Origin: Allomyces macrogynus ATCC 38327
Taxonomy: Eukaryota > Blastocladiomycota > Blastocladiomycetes > Blastocladiales > Blastocladiaceae
Direction: 5' to 3'
NCBI GenBank assembly: GCA_000151295.1
Contig: GG745330.1
Span: 1,323,770 to 1,387,769 of the forward strand
Length of the DNA: 64,000 bases
Shown here one piece after another: positions 29,412-41,390 of the stretch (position 1 is the stretch's first letter; each line of letters starts with the position of its first letter). The notes under the pieces were generated by a model. It saw only the letters and a program-made list of their open reading frames with translations. It ran no database searches and was not told the origin of the DNA. The position numbers and the translations under genes are program-made.

Positions 29412-30581
29412 ATGTCCAAGTGTCCCGTCGACCACGGTGCCGCTGCACCTGCCGCTCCAGCACCTGCCGCGGCCGAACCTGCTGCCAGCTCGACCCCCGA
29501 CATGAGCAAGTGCCCCGTCGACCACTCCAAGCTTGACAAGAGCACGCACCCGTACTTCCAGCACCACGCTGACGCTTCCGCGCCGCATCCGCATGCATCG
29601 CACCCGGACGTAGCCACGGCCGATCCGAGCAAGTGTCCCGTCGACCATTCCAAGCTTGACAAGAGCTCGCACCCGTACTTTGCGCACGCGTCGTGTGCGG
29701 CACCACCACCATCCACGGACGCGGCACTGAGCTCTTCCGAAAAGTGTCCCGTCGACCACACCAAGATTGACAAGAGCTCGCACCCGTTCTTTCAGCGCCC
29801 TGCTCCTGCCCAGGAGGCCAGCGCTCACTCGTCCGATTCCCTCGTCGACGACGTGCTCGACCCGACCACGCACTTGCCACGCAGCCTGTCGCAGGCGCCG
29901 CACCCGGACCAGCACCGCGACTTGCCCGTGGAGCGCGAAATCTCGACGATTCCGCGTGGCGGCCAGGACGCGAACGAGGGTGAAAAGTGGATCTACCCGT
30001 CGCAGCAAATGTTCTTCAATGCCATGAAGCGCAAGTCGTGGGATGCCAAGGAGGAGGACATGTCGGGTGCGTTGGTGATGGCGATTCCTGCTTCTCGATT
30101 GTGGGACGGCGGTTGACACCTGGATGCGCAATTTTAGTCGTGGTGCCGATCCACAACGCCGTTAACGAAATGGCCTGGAAAAAGATCCTCGAGTGGGAGG
30201 CCTTGGAAAAGGCGTACGCCCTCTTCTCGATGCTCTTCACCCAGGATCGCTGCCCGAACTCACCCACTCGCTCCACCAACCAGCGCCTGTGACCAACCCA
30301 AGCTCACGCGCTTCCAGGGCCGTCCCGGCGACCTGACCCCGCGCGCCTGGTTCAAGTCTGTGTTCATGGGGTACACCAAGCCGTTTGACCGCCACGACTG
30401 GACCGTCGACCGGTGCGGCACCCCCGTCAACTACGTGATCGACTTCTACACGGGCAAGCTCCCGTCCGGGTCGCGGCAAGCCGGGATGGTCTCGTTCTAC
30501 CTCGACGTGCGGCCCAAACTCGACTCGTGGGAGGGCGTCAAGCTGCGTGCCAAGCGGTTCTGGACCGATATGATGAAGTGA
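29412..30581 (+). CDS. HCCS: Holocytochrome c synthase (cytochrome c heme lyase)
   Basis: 342 residues in three exons (29412-30066, 30138-30213, 30284-30581). The enzyme attaches heme covalently to apocytochrome c in the mitochondrial intermembrane space. The N-terminus has four CPVDH heme-regulatory-type motifs at residues about 4, 37, 76 and 115. The last three are followed by near-identical SKLDKS-HPYF / TKIDKSSHPFF blocks. The catalytic region follows: ISTIPRGGQDANEGEKWIYPS, QQMFFNAMKRKSW, VVPIHNAVNEMAWKKILEWE, LTRFQGRPGDLTPRAWFKS, GYTKPFDRHDWTVDRCG, YVIDFYTGK and a C-terminal DVRPKLDSWEG. The invariant His of PFDRHDW is present. Most family members carry about two CP motifs, so the repeat is expanded here. 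Exon junctions restore the known family sequence. Confidence 0.94.
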
Positions 30582-30902
30582 GCGCGTGCGCTTGTGGGTG
30601 GCTCGGGATTGAAATTATTTGTGAATAGACCTCTAACGTTTCGCTTGCATATTTCGCGACCGTTGGCTCTCCATCGCCATCCTGGTCCACCCAGGCGACA
30701 ACCGTGGAAGCATCAAGCGACCCTGCATTCAAATAAACGAAAAACATCTCGTTCCTCTCATTCCCGGCAACGGCGCTACAAGCTCCACTCGCCGGCTTTG
30801 CGGCCACACACTCGCCGACTGCGCGGCCACATGCTCGCGCACACGACCGACATCCGGAACTCTTGCGACCACCGTCGCCACCTCGAGCCCCGAGACAAAC
30901 AC

Positions 30903-33488
30903 TTAGCCCGAGTACTGGAAATTCCACGTCTGCAGCCACTTGCGCGCCTTAAGCTCGTCGACCGTGAGCCCCGTGGTCCCGTACGTGAGCGGCGCATAGT
31001 ACCAGAAGACGGCGGCGATCCCGGCGACGCACGCGGCCGTGACAATCCACGCGACGATATTCGCCGTGGCCGACTTGCGCAGCGACGGCAGCATCGTGGT
31101 CAGGACGTAATCGAACATGGCGCCCGCGACCATAAACGCAATAATCGCGGCAGGCAAGTAGTGGTGCAAGAACAACGACCGGCCCATCAGGAAGAAGGGG
31201 AAGTAGTGCAGCGCCCACGCGATGAACAGGAACCCAATTGAGAAATGAACCTGGTTGGCCGTCTTGGGGTCGTTGACAGGCACGCCGCGACGCTCAGCCA
31301 CACGCTCAAACACCCAGCCCATGGCGTAGACGCCGATCAGGGCGAGCGTGACCCACCACGCGACGGGGTTAGGCAGCAGGTAGATCTGCTTGTCGACCGA
31401 GTCCTGCCAGAACGAGATGCCCGTAAGGACGAGCGGCCAGTTTTGCGGCGGCGACTGGTACGGGTGCGGCTTGGTGAGTCCGGCGTTGTGCGAGATCATG
31501 AGCCCTTGCAGTTCAAAGAACTTCTTGAGGAACGACGGCTTCTTGAGCCCTTCGCCCGCTGTGTCGATCGGCACGGCCTGGTCCTTGGTCGGGTAGACCA
31601 CTTCCTCGACGAGCCACTTGTTCGACTTTTCGTCCTTTTTCTTGTTGCCGTTGATTTCCTGCTGGCCATAGGCCCACGACGGCAGCGGCTTCTTGAACGT
31701 GTGCATGGCCACGCCCGTCTTGACGTGCACGAGACGGAACTGCACGCCGAGCGTCTTGAGCGGCTCCTCGTCGTCGGCAGCGCCGTCAATCTCGACGCGG
31801 AACAGCGTCTCGTCCAACCGCTTGAGCCAGTCGTCTTCCGGAATCGTCGTGAATTCCTGGTTGGTGGTCGTATGCGGCGAGGCCACGTCGTGCGTGAGCA
31901 GATGAGACTTGGTGTTCAAGTGCTCGAGCACGACAATCGAGTTGTGCTTGACGACCACGTGCGGCGTCTCCGCGTCGAGCAGCGTCGCCCACTGGTCCGG
32001 GTCGGCGGGCTTGACGAGCCAAACATTGTTCGTGTCGTTGTGCGGGTACCCCGTCACTTGCTGGCCCTGCGACGAAACGCGCTTGTCCTCGTAGGTCAGC
32101 GGGTACCGGTCCTTGTGCGAGTGCAGGAACGCGCCCGTGTCGAAGTGCTTGAGCGTCACATTGGCGCCGTAGACGACGAGCTCGGCGCGGCCCGACATTT
32201 TGTTGCCGTGCAGCGTCGCCTGGAAGTTGGGCGACATGAACGCGTCGCCCGGTCCCGTCTTGGTCAGGACCGCGAAATGGATGTAGAACCACGTCAGGTA
32301 AAGCGCAATCGGCACGACGATCAGGCACACGGCGCGCGCAAAGAAGTGATTGGCGAATTGAGCCTATGTTAGCGGTCCACAGGCAATCATGCGGTCAGCG
32401 CAAAACAAGGACGAGGATCGAATATCGTGAACGGGATGAGAAGAGCGCACCATGGACGTGCGGCGGTAGTCCAAAAGGTACCACAGCTCGACGAGTACGG
32501 CAATCCCAATCGTCGCGACGGTGAAGAGGCCAACCATCTTGACGCCCATAACGAGCCCGAGCGAGATGCCCGTCATGGCGAGCCACGACCACCACGCGCA
32601 CGAGAAGGCGTTGTGGCGCTGCTTGGAGAACTTGACCCAGCAGTAGAGCGCGAGCGTCATGAACAACATGAGCATACTGTCGAGCAGGATCAGGCGCGAC
32701 TGGGCGACCAGACTGTTGTCTGCATGGTTCGATGCGCAGAAAACCAGCGACAGATCAGGATTCGCGCAATTAACACAAACGCAACAGGAGCGAAAACGGA
32801 AACGCACCGAGCACGACGAGCATGGCGCCAAGGAAGCATGCCTGCAGCGAGAACCGCAGCTCACGCAGAATCTCAAACACGAGCGGGACGACGAGGGCGC
32901 CGCACAGTGCGGGCCACGCGCGCAGCTCAATGTAGGGCACCTTGTTCTCGATGTAGTCGTCGCCAATGTTGGTGAAGTCGAAATGACCATCGTAGCCAAT
33001 GACCCAACCGGCCGCGGCGATAAGCAGGCGGCCGAGCGGCGGGTGCACGTCAAAGTAGAAGGTCCGGCGCAAGTAGTAAGACGCAAACTTGCCGAAATGG
33101 ACTTCGTCAAAGCTACAGAGAGGGGCACAGATCAGAACGCGGGTCACACGAGGGCGCAAGCGGGGAATCGACCAAACAACACGTACACGACTTGGGACGG
33201 GAAACTGATCGCGTAGAAACGCGTCACAAACGACGCGAGCGTCGCGACCCACAGGAGCAGGTTGCCGAGAGCGCGGCTCTCGGTCGCAGCGGGCGCGGGA
33301 GCGGCCGCATGGCTGGTCGGCTTGGAGTCCTGTCGTCGCGGCTAGAGATCAGCATCGTGTTGACCGGGAACAGCGAGCAGCGGTCAGTCAAGCTGCATGT
33401 GTACCTTGCCGTTCGTGTCGACTTCGAGCAGCGGTTGCTGCTCGTCGTTCTGGGGCTTCCTGTGCCGGAGCCCAGATTTGGAACCCAT
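30903..33488 (-). CDS. Protein O-mannosyltransferase, PMT4 type
   Basis: A glycosyltransferase-39 family ER membrane enzyme that transfers mannose from dolichyl-phosphate-mannose to Ser/Thr of secretory proteins. The first exon is 33488-33405 (MGSKSGLRHRKP), followed by PRRQDSKPTS and then the N-terminal catalytic block [31 protein letters not shown] with the key Asp-Glu, then AGWVIGYDGHFDF. NIGDDYIENKVPYIELRAWP is the signature that favours PMT4/POMT1 over PMT1/PMT2. Multi-spanning helices follow. A lumenal loop with three MIR-like repeats (AELVVYGANVTLKHFDTGAFLHSH, KHNSIVVLEHLNTKSHLLTH, GVQFRLVHVKTGVAMHT) lies in a single 475-residue exon, followed by four or more further helices and the end WNFQYSG. 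At least three introns lie between 32350 and 33405. The 5' end could extend upstream. Confidence 0.9.
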
Positions 33489-33923
33489 GGCGATGTCTTC
33501 GTCTTCTTCGTCGTCAAAATCGTGGGGATCCAAGCCCAATTCCTGGTGTTGATGGCGCGACCGTGATCAGTGATCGGTTGCTGGAGTCCGGCGGCGTGCA
33601 GTTCGAGCGTCGCGCGCAAGCCAACGAGCGTGGTTGCAGGCAGTGTTGGTGCAGCATAGCCTACCAGATCAATGTCAAAGGGCGCCGTGGTAGAGGTAGA
33701 GGTAGAGGTAATGGTGACGGTGGCGGTGGGACGTCAGTTTTGGCGACGGATTGCCAGCAGGAAACGGAACCTGCGCTGGGAGGGGGTTCGAGCTTTTAGC
33801 GTCGCAGCTTTCATGGTTGCTGTATGATGTGCGTGGCGGGTCAAGCCCTCTCCGTGCCAAAGCGCCAAGTTTCCTGGCAATTTTCTCGACCAAGACCAAC
33901 AACTCGTAAAGAAAGAAATAATT
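33489..33923. other. Intergenic region between PMT4 and SET genes
   Basis: 435 bp. A short tandem of GGTAGA units (about 33690-33712) followed by GGTGGC-like repeats is visible. No gene is seen. It should hold the PMT4 promoter and the 3' UTR of the SET gene. Confidence 0.4.
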
Positions 33924-35285
33924 TTACTCGACTCCAAACGCTTCCGCGTAGACGGCGACGATCCGCGCGAGCCCGGCCACGTACGCGCGGCTCGCATCGT
34001 TGGGCAGCGCGTCGCTCGGCACGCGGCGGACGCGTTCCAGCAGGTCGTCGCGAATCCATGCCTGGATCGCGGCCATGGCGCGCTGATTGTTCTCGGCACT
34101 GAACCCCTGGACCAACGGCGACATGTCCCAAGCCTCGGGTCGACCCTCGGGCGTCGACCACGCCGCCAGCTCAGCGTCCGTGGCCTGGAGCACGCGGAAC
34201 GACACCAACAGGTCGCCCACATTGCCCGCATCGGGCGTCAGGACGTGCTCGAGCCGCGCGTTTTCGACCGGTCCGGTCGTGAGCAGTGCGCGGACGCGCG
34301 ACTCGAACACAGTGTCGCTCATCCCACGCGGTACGCTTGCCAGCGAGACCGGGAACACATCGTGCGGGTTCTCTTGCTCGCAGAACCCGTAAAAGACGAG
34401 CTCGTCGCTGCACGACAGGGCATTGTACCTCATGAGCAGCGGCGCACCCTGTGGGATTGCGCGCGTCGCGTAGAGCTCGAGCGTGCCCGTGAGTACTCCT
34501 GGACGACCAACACCTGCGCGCCACCGGTACCCGACGTTGGCGCCGCCATCGAGCGAGGTGTGGTTGAGCAGGTCACCGACGGGTACCATGGCGACCGTGT
34601 CGGGCTGCGACGGGAACGGCTTGAACGCGCGCGACTCGACAATGGCGTATGCCCACTCGAATTTGCGAAACAGGTGCAACGGATCGTGGTTGAGAAAAGT
34701 GGTCGGCAGCGTCGCCTGCAGGGCCGCGAGAATGCCAGCGCCTTTGTTGGGCCCGTAGAACGCTGTTTCGAGTGCATCGTACACATCGAGAGCCAGCTGG
34801 AACGCTGGCAAGTGTCGCAACCGGTCCAGCACGTCACGGGCGTAGAAAACGGGTGACGAGGCCAGGTCTTGGGGCAGCGCTGCAAGATACGCCTTCCACG
34901 TTGCGGCATTCGCGAGCTCCAATCTGTTCTCGACGGCAAACGCCGCAAGCAGCAGAACCAGAGCGAGGATCACGGACGGGTTCGCGGCATAGTCGGGACA
35001 ATACTTGGCCAGAGCCTCAGGCAGACCCGCAGGAAGCTGACCGTGCGGCAGCGCCGTCGACATGAGCACGCTGGATGGGACAGCGACGATAATATCGTTG
35101 GCGGCAATGGCACGCCCGGCAACAAGGCCAATCCCTTGGTCATCATCGGCCGTGACGTTGACAGCCTCGTGCAGGCGCGCTCGCGGCTGGGATCGAAACC
35201 ACGCGACGAGCTCCTGCGCGCGAGTGTGCGCTGATGCTTTCGGGTTGATTGCAGCTGGTGGTGATACTTGGTTGCTCGTGGTCAT
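33924..35285 (-). CDS. SET-domain protein methyltransferase (Rubisco-LSMT/SETD type)
   Basis: Uninterrupted 453-residue frame starting MTTSNQVSPP. A split SET domain is visible: RAIAANDIIVAVPSS near residue 70, FEWAYAIVESRAF about 215, MVPVGDLLNHTS about 245 (the NH of this motif contacts the cofactor), then LELYATRAIPQGAPLLMRYNALSCSDELVFYGF about 275-315 with the YG-F end. A helical Rubisco-LSMT-type substrate-binding domain follows. Relatives methylate lysine or histidine in ribosomal proteins, actin or other non-histone targets; the substrate here is unknown. No signal peptide or membrane helix is evident. It is one of the few long intronless genes in the window. The fold assignment is secure, the subfamily is not. 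Confidence 0.85.
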   Translation of the reverse strand: MTTSNQVSPPAAINPKASAHTRAQELVAWFRSQPRARLHEAVNVTADDDQGIGLVAGRAIAANDIIVAVPSSVLMSTALPHGQLPAGLPEALAKYCPDYAANPSVILALVLLLAAFAVENRLELANAATWKAYLAALPQDLASSPVFYARDVLDRLRHLPAFQLALDVYDALETAFYGPNKGAGILAALQATLPTTFLNHDPLHLFRKFEWAYAIVESRAFKPFPSQPDTVAMVPVGDLLNHTSLDGGANVGYRWRAGVGRPGVLTGTLELYATRAIPQGAPLLMRYNALSCSDELVFYGFCEQENPHDVFPVSLASVPRGMSDTVFESRVRALLTTGPVENARLEHVLTPDAGNVGDLLVSFRVLQATDAELAAWSTPEGRPEAWDMSPLVQGFSAENNQRAMAAIQAWIRDDLLERVRRVPSDALPNDASRAYVAGLARIVAVYAEAFGVE

Positions 35286-35602
35286 CGTTCAATATAGAAT
35301 CCAGAGCTTTGCAGTATGAAGATGTGGCACAACGCTGGTAGGTGCTTCGGTAGGTGCTTCGACTGACCAACTCGACAAATCCACCCCATCCCAACCCATG
35401 ATTCAACCGGAAAGAAAATCGTATGTACAGAACACAGGCAAGAACCAAATCGCGGCCGACGAGGGCGATAGAAGTCGAGAACGAGCAAAAAACCAATATG
35501 GTGGCGACAAACCGGATCGCAAAAAAAAAACGAGCAAAACGGGTCCAAAACAGCAACTCGGGACTGCACGAGCCCCCTTGCACCAGGAACGGTATCCTCA
35601 AC
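35286..35602. other. Intergenic region upstream of the SET gene
   Basis: 317 bp, AT-richer than average, with an A-run (about 35521-35531) near the 3' end of the transporter gene. It shows two adjacent copies of TAGGTGCTTCG (about 35338-35358). No gene is seen. Confidence 0.35.
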
Positions 35603-37116
35603 TCAGTCCCGCGACGCGAGGACGAGGAAGCCGAGGCAAATCAGCGACGACCCGAGCACCGAGTTCCACGGAATAAACGCGACGGTCCCAATCGCCAGGT
35701 CCGTCACGGCAATGCACGGGATGCTAATTACAGGGTGGAGAGGGCAAACATGAGCGCGGTGAAGTGGAATGCCGGTGGATGAACGAGTGATAACGTACGT
35801 CAACATGATCCCGACCGCGGCCATGACGGGCGACGTGAATGCAATCAAGAGCATAAAGCACGCATTAAACGCGAGCCCCATGAGCGCGACAATGCACAGG
35901 AACCCGAGCTGCGTGAGCGTCGGGACCTCAAACGGCTCGACGCCGAGCACGTGCAGGACCGGAATCGGGATCCACAACACGAGCACCGTGAAGACGCCAA
36001 TGCACCCGGTGAAGAAATTGGCAAACGCAATGCTCGGCTGCGCCGGCACGGCATACTTCTTGTAGAGTGCCTCGTAGAGACCGTACGCGACGGCACCAGC
36101 GAGCGCGACCAGGTTCCCCACGTCCATGTCCGATGCTTGCGGGTGCGCGTCCGACTCGGGCGGACCCAGCAACGAGATGCACGCGACGCCCACGAGGCTC
36201 ACAAACACGGCCGAAATCTTGGTCCACGCGAACCGCTCGCCGGCGACGCAGAACCAGATCGAAAAGGCATAGGCCCAAAACGCCGACGTATTGTAGATGG
36301 CCGTCAGGTTGCCCATGGTCGTCAGGCCCGCGGACATGTACCACAGGTAGGATGGCAGCGCAGATAAGAAGGCGAGGACCAGTGCGCGCACGGCAAAGGA
36401 GATTATCCAGTACGGCTGGTCATGATCGCGGCCATTCGAGATTGGTGGCGCCGAAATCGACCCAAACGACAGCTGCCGTGAGCGTGGAGTGGTGGAGAGC
36501 GTGGTCACCAGCGTGGTCGGCCGCGTGAACCAAGTCGGGGTGTTCAGCGACTGGATCGTGGTCCGCAGGAAATGAAAGTGCGGGCCGAGGGAACCATCAC
36601 GCAACCAGCTGATGAGCGCTTGGACTGGGATCAAAACGGCGTATAACGAGTGCGCAAACCATCTGAGCAGGGCATCGAAGTGAGCGGGCATCGTAATTCG
36701 TGCGCGCAACTCGGCACCCATGCAATGTCAATGTATTGAGACACGAACAGCATAAAATACGGCTTCTTGAAATTGATTCGGTTCTGGACGTGCGACGTGA
36801 CCTCGGACTGGATGAGGAACGCGACGAGGCACACTGCGAGGAGAACAGCCGCCAAGACGTGCGAATGGTGCTTGGCATCGCGATGGTCGTCGAGGTTGGA
36901 CGCGGTTGAGCCGCGGCGGCTCAAAGTGCCGCCAGGAAGCGACGAGGTGGAGCTGCGACGGCGAGGACGGCCGACCAAGAGCGGCGTCGATTCCGTGTCC
37001 GGCAATGGCCCTGGGGCACGCTCGAGATCGCTGACGTGGGCGGCAGTTGGCTGAGCGCGAGATTTCATGGCGCCAGCACTCGACTGGTTGCCTGCGGCTG
37101 TGGCACCTTGGACCAT
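35603..37116 (-). CDS. SLC35F/EamA-type drug-metabolite transporter
   Basis: A ten-helix transporter of the DMT superfamily. Exon 1 (37116-36749) codes a Ser/Arg-rich N-tail and the first helix (HSHVLAAVLLAVCLVAFLIQSEV). An 86-nt intron with donor GTTCGT joins PYFML to WFAHSLYAVLIPVQAL at 36662. The second half shows YLWYMSAGLTTMGNLTAIYNTSAFWAYAFSIWF, GERFAWTKISAVFVSLVGVA, DVGNLVALAGAVAYGLYEALYKKY and the C-terminal LAIGTVAFIPWNSVLGSSLICLGFLVLA, typical of the SLC35F5/Thi74-like branch. A last short intron (donor GTACGT, about 35810 down to 35730) joins MLT to IPCIAVTD. The substrate is unknown; relatives are linked to vacuole or Golgi membranes. Confidence 0.82.
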
Positions 37117-37911
37117 GATTAACGAGCGCTACCCGGTGGAGAGCGTGCAGGGCCTCGGTCCAGTTTGCGTGCTGTCGTGCGGGGAGTTGGAGCTCGTTGT
37201 CAACGTGTGGATGGCCGATGACAGTTGCGTCGCAGACGTCGACTTCCGGCCTGGTGGTCGGTGGCAGCAAGAACGCGACTCATTCGAACCTGAGCAACAA
37301 CCGCACATCAACCCGATAATCTTCCTCGCAGTTGTGCTTCCCTTCTTGCCCCCACCTGCACTGGAAACGATGTCAGAGTGCGGATTGCCATGTAAGAGTC
37401 CTCAATCCGCCATGAGGCATCCCAGTCCTCCATGGCTGGGCCTGCAGGCGCCCCGCTGACCGATGGAGAGCACCCTGAGCACTTTTCTGAGCGCAGATAG
37501 CTTCAAGAGTGGCCTCCTGGTGTGGTCGCTTGGTATTAATTGTCGGCGCTGTCGACGACGAGCTGGTGTGTTTCCGGCTCATCGTCGGCGATGGTTCTCG
37601 AACGGCTGGCCGACGCGGGGTCGAAACCAGGTCGAAATCTTTCGAAACGTGACCGTGTCCATATCGAAATGAACATGCATGTGATTTTGGCGATCATCAC
37701 AGCTTCGCCCGAGCGGCCGGCCGCCCGACCGACTGCCGGCTGCCGACTGGCCCAGGCCGCACTTCCGTCCCCAACGCTTTCTTCACCCAACCAGAACTGG
37801 ACTCAAAGCGCTGCTCCATTTGCTCAAGAAGCCCACTCAACCTCCCCGCACTGCACTCGACCCGCCTTGGAACGAGCCGGCCGCCGCACTGCAACCACCA
37901 CCACAACCACC
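37117..37911. promoter_or_regulatory. Divergent promoter region, transporter and peroxisomal carrier genes
   Basis: About 795 bp between two divergent start codons. No supported gene. The final 80 bases before the carrier ATG are C/A-rich with ACCACC repeats, like the leaders of other genes here. Small frames in between lack conserved features. Confidence 0.4.
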
Positions 37912-39164
37912 ATGAGCAAGGAATCCCTGCCGCCATTTGGCCACGCCCTGTCTGGCGCCGCCGGCGCCCTGCTGGCGCTCACCATCACCTACCCGCTCGA
38001 TATGTGAGTACGCCATTGTGGCACTCGTGCTCGTGCGCCCGCGCTCCCAGTGAACGAGTCGCTGACCGTCGTGGCGCGCCTCCCATTGCTTTCTGCCAGC
38101 ATCAAGACCCGGCTGCAAGTCCAGGCCTCGAGCTCATCCAAGAAGGATGGCGCCGCCAAGGCCGACGTTGCCAAGGCCGACGCTGACGCCGTCCCGGAAT
38201 ACTCATCGACGTGGGACGCGTTGACCAAAATCGTGAAGTCCGAAGGGCTCGCGGGCCTTTACGCGGGCCTCCCCGCTGGTCTGCTGGGCACGGCCTCGTC
38301 CAACTTCACCTACTTCTACTACTACACGTTCATTCGCGAGTGGTACAAGCGCCGGTCGCCGGCACCGGCCAGCACGGCCGTGGAACTGCTTCTTGGCGCG
38401 ATTGCCGGCGCGCTCTCGCAGCTGACGACGATTCCCGTGGCCGTTGTGATCACGCGGCAGCAAACGACGCCGTCGTCGCGCCGCATGTCCTTCAAGGATA
38501 CGTGGAACTCGATTGTCCGCGAGGAGGGGGTCACGGGCCTGTGGAAGGGTCTCAAGCCCAGTATGGTGCTCGTTTCGAACCCGGCCATCACCTACGGCAT
38601 GTTTGAGAGGCTCAAGACGTCGCTGTTGCGCGGGCAGGACCGCCCGCTCAAGTCGTGGGAGGTGTTCTTCATCGGCGCCGTCGCCAAGTCGCTGGTACGA
38701 GAATGCTTACTCGCTACGCGCCGCGTCTTCTTCGCGCTCACTCGGCTCACACTCGGTTCACACTCCATCACTTTTCCCCGCTATTCCAGGCGACCGTCGT
38801 GACATATCCCTACATCATGGCCAAGGTCCGTTTGCAGTGGAAGCCGACGACCAAGGAGCAAATGGAGGACCCGAACCTGCAGTACAAGGGCGCGATCGAC
38901 GTGCTGCAGAAGGTGCTCAAGACAGACGGGTTCACGGGGTGGTACAATGTGCGTCATCTCTGTTATCTTCTGATCCTCTCGGCCCGATGTTTCGCGGCGC
39001 GATGCTCATTGTTCTTGTCACTACTCTTTTTCCAGGGCATGCAAGCACAAATCACCAAGGCAGTGTTCAGTCAAGCACTGCTCTTCATGCTCAAGGACAA
39101 GATTGACCAGTACACGATCCTCGTCTTTGCGCTGCTTCGCTTGACGCAGTCGCAGCGTGCGTAA
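37912..39164 (+). CDS. Peroxisomal adenine nucleotide carrier (PMP34/ANT1-type, SLC25A17)
   Basis: 324 residues in four exons (37912-38003, 38100-38694, 38790-38948, 39036-39164). A mitochondrial-carrier-family protein with three repeats of about 100 residues: PLDIIKTRLQVQ (PxDxxKxRxQ), a second repeat with IPVAVVITRQQ and ITYGMFERLKTSL, and a third with TYPYIMAKVRLQWKP. The replaced signature in repeat 2 (TTIPVAVVITRQQT) and the third-repeat YPYIMAKVRLQ are typical of the peroxisomal ATP/AMP and CoA/NAD carriers, not of mitochondrial ones. It would supply ATP for peroxisomal fatty-acid activation. PEX3 lies 2.7 kb away and an acylcarnitine carrier 21 kb away, but this is probably coincidence. 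The exact cofactor carried cannot be read from sequence. Confidence 0.88.
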
Positions 39165-39444
39165 TCATTTCTCTACCCCCTCTTCCTGCTCTACAATTTC
39201 GGGCCGGGCGAGCGGCCCTGATTGCTCTTGTATCATTGCCTCTGCCGCCAATGAATTCGACCTAGTTTGTGTGATGTTGAATCTTCCTACGTGCGTGCCG
39301 GATTTAGACATGGCGACTGTGTCGGCGCACAGCGCAGTCGATTCGAGTCTGATGTCGTGTGCGATTAGGTTTGAAGCAGAAGCAACCAGAAGGAATCAAG
39401 TTGACGACCAAAGCCAATTCGTGTCCATTTCAGCACGCACGACC

Positions 39445-41390
39445 CTAGTGCCAGGACGAATCCACTACCATCGCATCCGATATCGGCTCCGCTTCCGACG
39501 ACACTGGCCCCGCACCATCACCACCGCTACTGCTCGCGCCGCCACTCGCCAGCTGCTGCTGCATCTGGATCTGCTCCTCGGCGATCCGGAGACTCTGCCG
39601 CGAGTACTGGTTTGGGTGCTCGATCGGCTCAACCAGATCCCTTGGCACGGTCGGGTGCGTCGCCTCAAAGCACCGCGTGCACGCGAGCTGGTGGTGCCCC
39701 TGCCGCGCGAGCTCCACGATCCCCGGGATGTCGGACTCGGGCGCGCCCTGGAAGACCATGGCCGACGCGAGATTGTCGGGCGAATAGTGCTTGAACGGGC
39801 ACCCGTGGTGGTCGCCGACGGACGGCGGGTTGCGCATAATGATGTGCACGCAGGAGAAGGCCTTGTAGTTGGCGCGTTTGCCTTCGAGCCCGTAATTGTG
39901 CCGAATCTTGTAGGCGTATTCCTTGCCAAACTTGTCGTCGGTCGTGTGCCGGAACATGCGTCTCCAGAACGTGAGCGCTTCCTCGACGGGGAGGCCGAGC
40001 CACTGGGATTGGGCGTGCGGGTGAGTGATGCGAGAAGAGGATCGGGTAGAGAAGGAGGGCAAAGGCGGACCTTGAGGAACAGACCGTATTGCTCGCGGCC
40101 ATGGTACTTCAAGTGGCCTTGCTGCTTGAGGTGCGTGTGCATGTGCCGCATGCACGGCGGGAAGTGCAACGAGAGCTAGCGATTCGTGCCAAAAAAAGAA
40201 CGGTCAATCCAGTGTCCGTGCTCGTGGAAGCAACGGAAAAAAGCAGACCTTGTCCACGTCGTTGGCCGAGATCCGGCCCGCCACATGGCTCGACTCGTCC
40301 TTGCCCAAATACTGCTTGCTCATGTTTGAGAGCACGGGCTCGAGCCGCTCGTCCTCGTCCATGCGCGGCAAGAACCGCGACGTCAACTGCATCTGCGCCA
40401 CGAGGTGCGTACGGAACTCGTTGACGACGAGGGCCAAGTGGTCTTTACCAACCAGATAGGCATACCCGCCCTTGACGTAGCATTTGCGCTTGCCGACCAG
40501 ATCGAGCATGCGCGTCCAGTGCACCTTGAAAAAGAGCTCCTTGTCGATGTCGGTCGTGAACCGCGCGAGGGCGTCGCGCAGCTCGGCTTTTTCTTCGCGA
40601 GAGACCTGGAGCGAAAGGAAGCAACGAAAGTGAGTCATCGGTAAGGCAAGCAATCCAAAGGGTTAGCAGTGCACACGCACCTCGTCGATGGCAATGTTGA
40701 GCGTCTTCAAGAACTTGTTGCGATCCTCGCCCGATTCACGGTGAAGACGGATGCTATTGTTGTACCGACGCGATTTCGCGTGAGGAAGGCAACCCAACAG
40801 CGGTCTTCGCGATACGGTACGGCCTACCGGAACAGCAGCACTTCTTGGCGAACAAACCACGCGCGCAAATCTTCGCTACACGGTCGCGTTGGACATGAGC
40901 GCTTGTCCCGAGCAACACAGACAACACCACAAAAAAACAAAGCGCGCGAACCTCCTTGCATACGCGAGCCGTAACACAAAATGCGACATGTTGTCGCGAT
41001 GCCGTTCCTGGTCGAGCCGCGCAATCTCGCCAGTGCGGTTGGCGTGCAGCGGCAGGTTCTCCTCCTCGGCCGCGTCAAGAACCTTTTTCAAGTCATCCTC
41101 GGTCTTGTTGCGAATCTGCGCGGCCTCGAGCGCCTTGAGGACTGCCACGCTGCTGATCAGTCGATGTGATACTGGACAAACGACGAAAGAGAGCGCGTCC
41201 AGCAGCTCAGCGCACCTCGGAGCCGGTCGAGGGCGCACGTCTCGAATTCCTCGACGCTGACCACGTCCCGCGGTGGGACCAGGTAAAAGTTGAGCCGTGA
41301 CGGGTACTGGGCCGTGCTGGTTGCCGAGTCGGGCGTGGCCGAAATGGCGCCGGTGCCGCGCAGGCGGCGCGAGGGCCGGTTGGAAAACAT
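39445..41390 (-). CDS. PRI2: DNA primase large subunit
   Basis: Multi-exon gene starting MFSNRPSRRL, followed by YPSRLNFYLVPPRDVVSVEEFETCALDRL, the classic N-terminal block of the primase large subunit. The middle shows LRAWFVRQEVLLFR, EEKAELRDALARFTTDIDKELFFKVHW and GYAYLVGKDHLALVVNEFRTHL. The C-terminal iron-sulfur domain has its four expected cysteines: FPPCMRHMHTHL with KYHGREQYGLFLK, then GDHHGCPFKHYSP, QLACTRCFEATH and EHPNQYSRQS. Together with the small catalytic subunit it makes RNA primers for DNA polymerase alpha. A Gln/Ser/Gly-rich tail ends the protein. At least five short introns occur; those at about 40660-40960 are assigned only approximately. It is divergent from PEX3. Confidence 0.92.

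Noticed and set aside
31245..32372. 375-residue plus-strand frame opposite PMT4
   Set aside because: Antisense shadow of the MIR-domain exon; Arg/Val/Leu-rich and without homology signs.
33690..33730. GGTAGA short repeat as a possible satellite or regulatory array
   Set aside because: Only three perfect units in a degenerate purine-rich run; too short to support a claim.
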